From: Verrucomicrobiota bacterium
Lineage (GTDB): Bacteria > Verrucomicrobiota > Verrucomicrobiia > Limisphaerales > UBA9464
Assembly (NCBI GenBank): GCA_017302195.1
Contig: JAFLEG010000375.1
Coordinates: 1 to 5,287, forward strand
Direction of reading: 5' to 3'
Length of the DNA stretch: 5,287 nt
Made by a program: the position numbers and the translations under genes
Notes under the pieces: model-generated
The model's input: only the letters and a program-made list of their open reading frames with translations
Database searches by the model: none
Told to the model about the DNA's origin: nothing
Shown here: positions 4,548 to 5,287 of the stretch, in pieces
Layout: every line of letters begins with the position of its first letter
Numbering within the stretch: position 1 is the stretch's first letter

Positions 4548-5287
4548 AGAAGTACTTCTCGACGATCCAGGCGGGCTGCCAGGGGTCGGGCTTGCGCTGG
4601 TAGCCTTCGAGGTTCAGGACGCCGGAGGCGGGGGTGGGCCCCTGCAGGGGTTGGCGGTCGCCGACGCGGGACTGCCAGGTGGCCATCCGCTGGAGGAGGT
4701 CCTGAAGGGGTTCCTCGAAGCGGGGATCTTCGGACAGGTCGTTCATCTCCCCGGGGTCGGTCTCCAGATCGAACAGTTGGCGGCGGGCGATCTTGGGATA
4801 GACGATGAGCTTCCAGCGCCGGTCGCGTACCGCGCGCATGGTGTCGGTGAAGGGGAGGAAGATCGAGTCGCGCACGGATTCGCGCTGTCCGGTCCAGATC
4901 GGACGCAGGTTCTCGCCCGCCAGGCCGTCCGGCCGCACCACGCCCGCCAGGTCGAGCAGGGTGGGATGAATGTCGAACAGGTAGGTGAAGGCCGCGGTGG
5001 TCCCGTGCGGGATGCCCGGACCCGCCACGATGAGCGGGCAGCGCATGCTGTGCTCGTACACGCTCTGCTTGCCGAGCAGGCCGTGGCTGCCCAGGGCGAG
5101 TCCATGGTCGGCGGCATAGATCACCACCGTATTGTCGCCGTGGGGCGAGGCGGCCAGTGCGGACAGGATGCGGCCGACCTGTTCATCCAGGTGGGTGATG
5201 AGGCCGTAGTACTCGCAGAGTTGGTCGCCCACCGCCTCGCGGGTCCGTGGATAGGCCGCCAGGTTCTCGTCTCGGAGGTCCCGGGTG
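4546..5287 (-). CDS. Type I (S1) sulfatase, C-terminal part, running off the window
   Basis: The frame is open to the window edge and gives 246 residues, beginning TRDLRDENLAAYPRTREAVGDQ; the true start and the N-terminal CxPSR/CxAxR site, where Cys or Ser becomes formylglycine, lie outside. Visible sulfatase motifs: YYGLITHLDEQVGRIL, then VIYAADHGLALGSHGLLGKQSVYEHSMRCPLIVAGPGIP, whose DHG (residues 60-62) supplies metal ligands and whose GK lysine (residue 73) contacts sulfate in the family. Next come FDIHPTLLDLAGV, the RAVRDRRWKLIVYP strand, and LFDLETDPGEMNDLSEDP. The end KPDPWQPAWIVEKYF is a tail I associate with sulfatases of Planctomycetota and Verrucomicrobiota. Members hydrolyse sulfate esters of polysaccharides or other substrates, usually after export; substrate cannot be told from this part. 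Intact as far as seen, ending at TGA 4546-4548. Confidence 0.92.
   Translation of the reverse strand, partial: TRDLRDENLAAYPRTREAVGDQLCEYYGLITHLDEQVGRILSALAASPHGDNTVVIYAADHGLALGSHGLLGKQSVYEHSMRCPLIVAGPGIPHGTTAAFTYLFDIHPTLLDLAGVVRPDGLAGENLRPIWTGQRESVRDSIFLPFTDTMRAVRDRRWKLIVYPKIARRQLFDLETDPGEMNDLSEDPRFEEPLQDLLQRMATWQSRVGDRQPLQGPTPASGVLNLEGYQRKPDPWQPAWIVEKYF

Noticed and set aside
1..5287. CRISPR array, tRNA or rRNA gene
   Set aside because: No evenly spaced identical repeats with unique spacers, no cloverleaf with T-loop consensus and no rRNA-like conserved blocks were seen on either strand.

Overview
The window is a GC-rich bacterial accessory or intergenic-rich region. The sulfatase ending in a KPDPWQP...EKYF tail, the PIN/Phd pair, a nucleotidyltransferase-like relic with a small partner, and CAGAGG/CGGAGG spacer repeats together suggest a Verrucomicrobiota, Planctomycetota or Lentisphaerota-type genome. 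This is an inference from gene style; no marker gene is present to fix the taxon.

Layout. Positions 1-474 carry no convincing gene. They hold CAGAGG-type repeats and a 160-bp segment (122-281) bounded by an 11-bp perfect inverted repeat. Positions 475-1009 (+) hold the C-terminal half of a nucleotidyltransferase-like protein, missing its catalytic N-terminus, followed with overlap by a small conserved-looking ORF. After a repeat-bearing spacer, 1136-1820 (-) is a compact type II toxin-antitoxin operon: a Phd/YefM-like antitoxin, then a PIN-domain (VapC-like) toxin with one base between the genes. An imperfect palindrome (1821-1839) lies directly before the antitoxin start and looks like an autoregulatory operator. 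Positions 1842-2159 have no supportable gene. Positions 2160-2609 (-) encode an unrecognised 149-residue protein with a cysteine-rich tail.

Positions 2675-4446 are a complete insertion sequence of the ISKra4 type: 14-bp perfect terminal inverted repeats, a perfect 9-bp target duplication (AGATCACGA), an upstream small ORF and a DDE transposase in a different frame, with an A9 tract at the start of the region where the frames must be joined. It inserted into the spacer between the cysteine-rich gene and the downstream end of a sulfatase gene. Positions 4546-5287 (-) are the C-terminal 246 residues of that sulfatase, which runs off the window.

The genes do not form one pathway. The window reads as a selfish-element and defence-type neighbourhood (TA operon, relic of a nucleotidyltransferase pair, recent IS) beside a catabolic sulfatase. 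The best-supported points for follow-up are the exact IS boundaries with the A9 frame junction, the TA operator palindrome, and the orphan cysteine-rich protein whose upstream region the IS has entered. I did not find convincing evidence for an entirely new multi-gene system.
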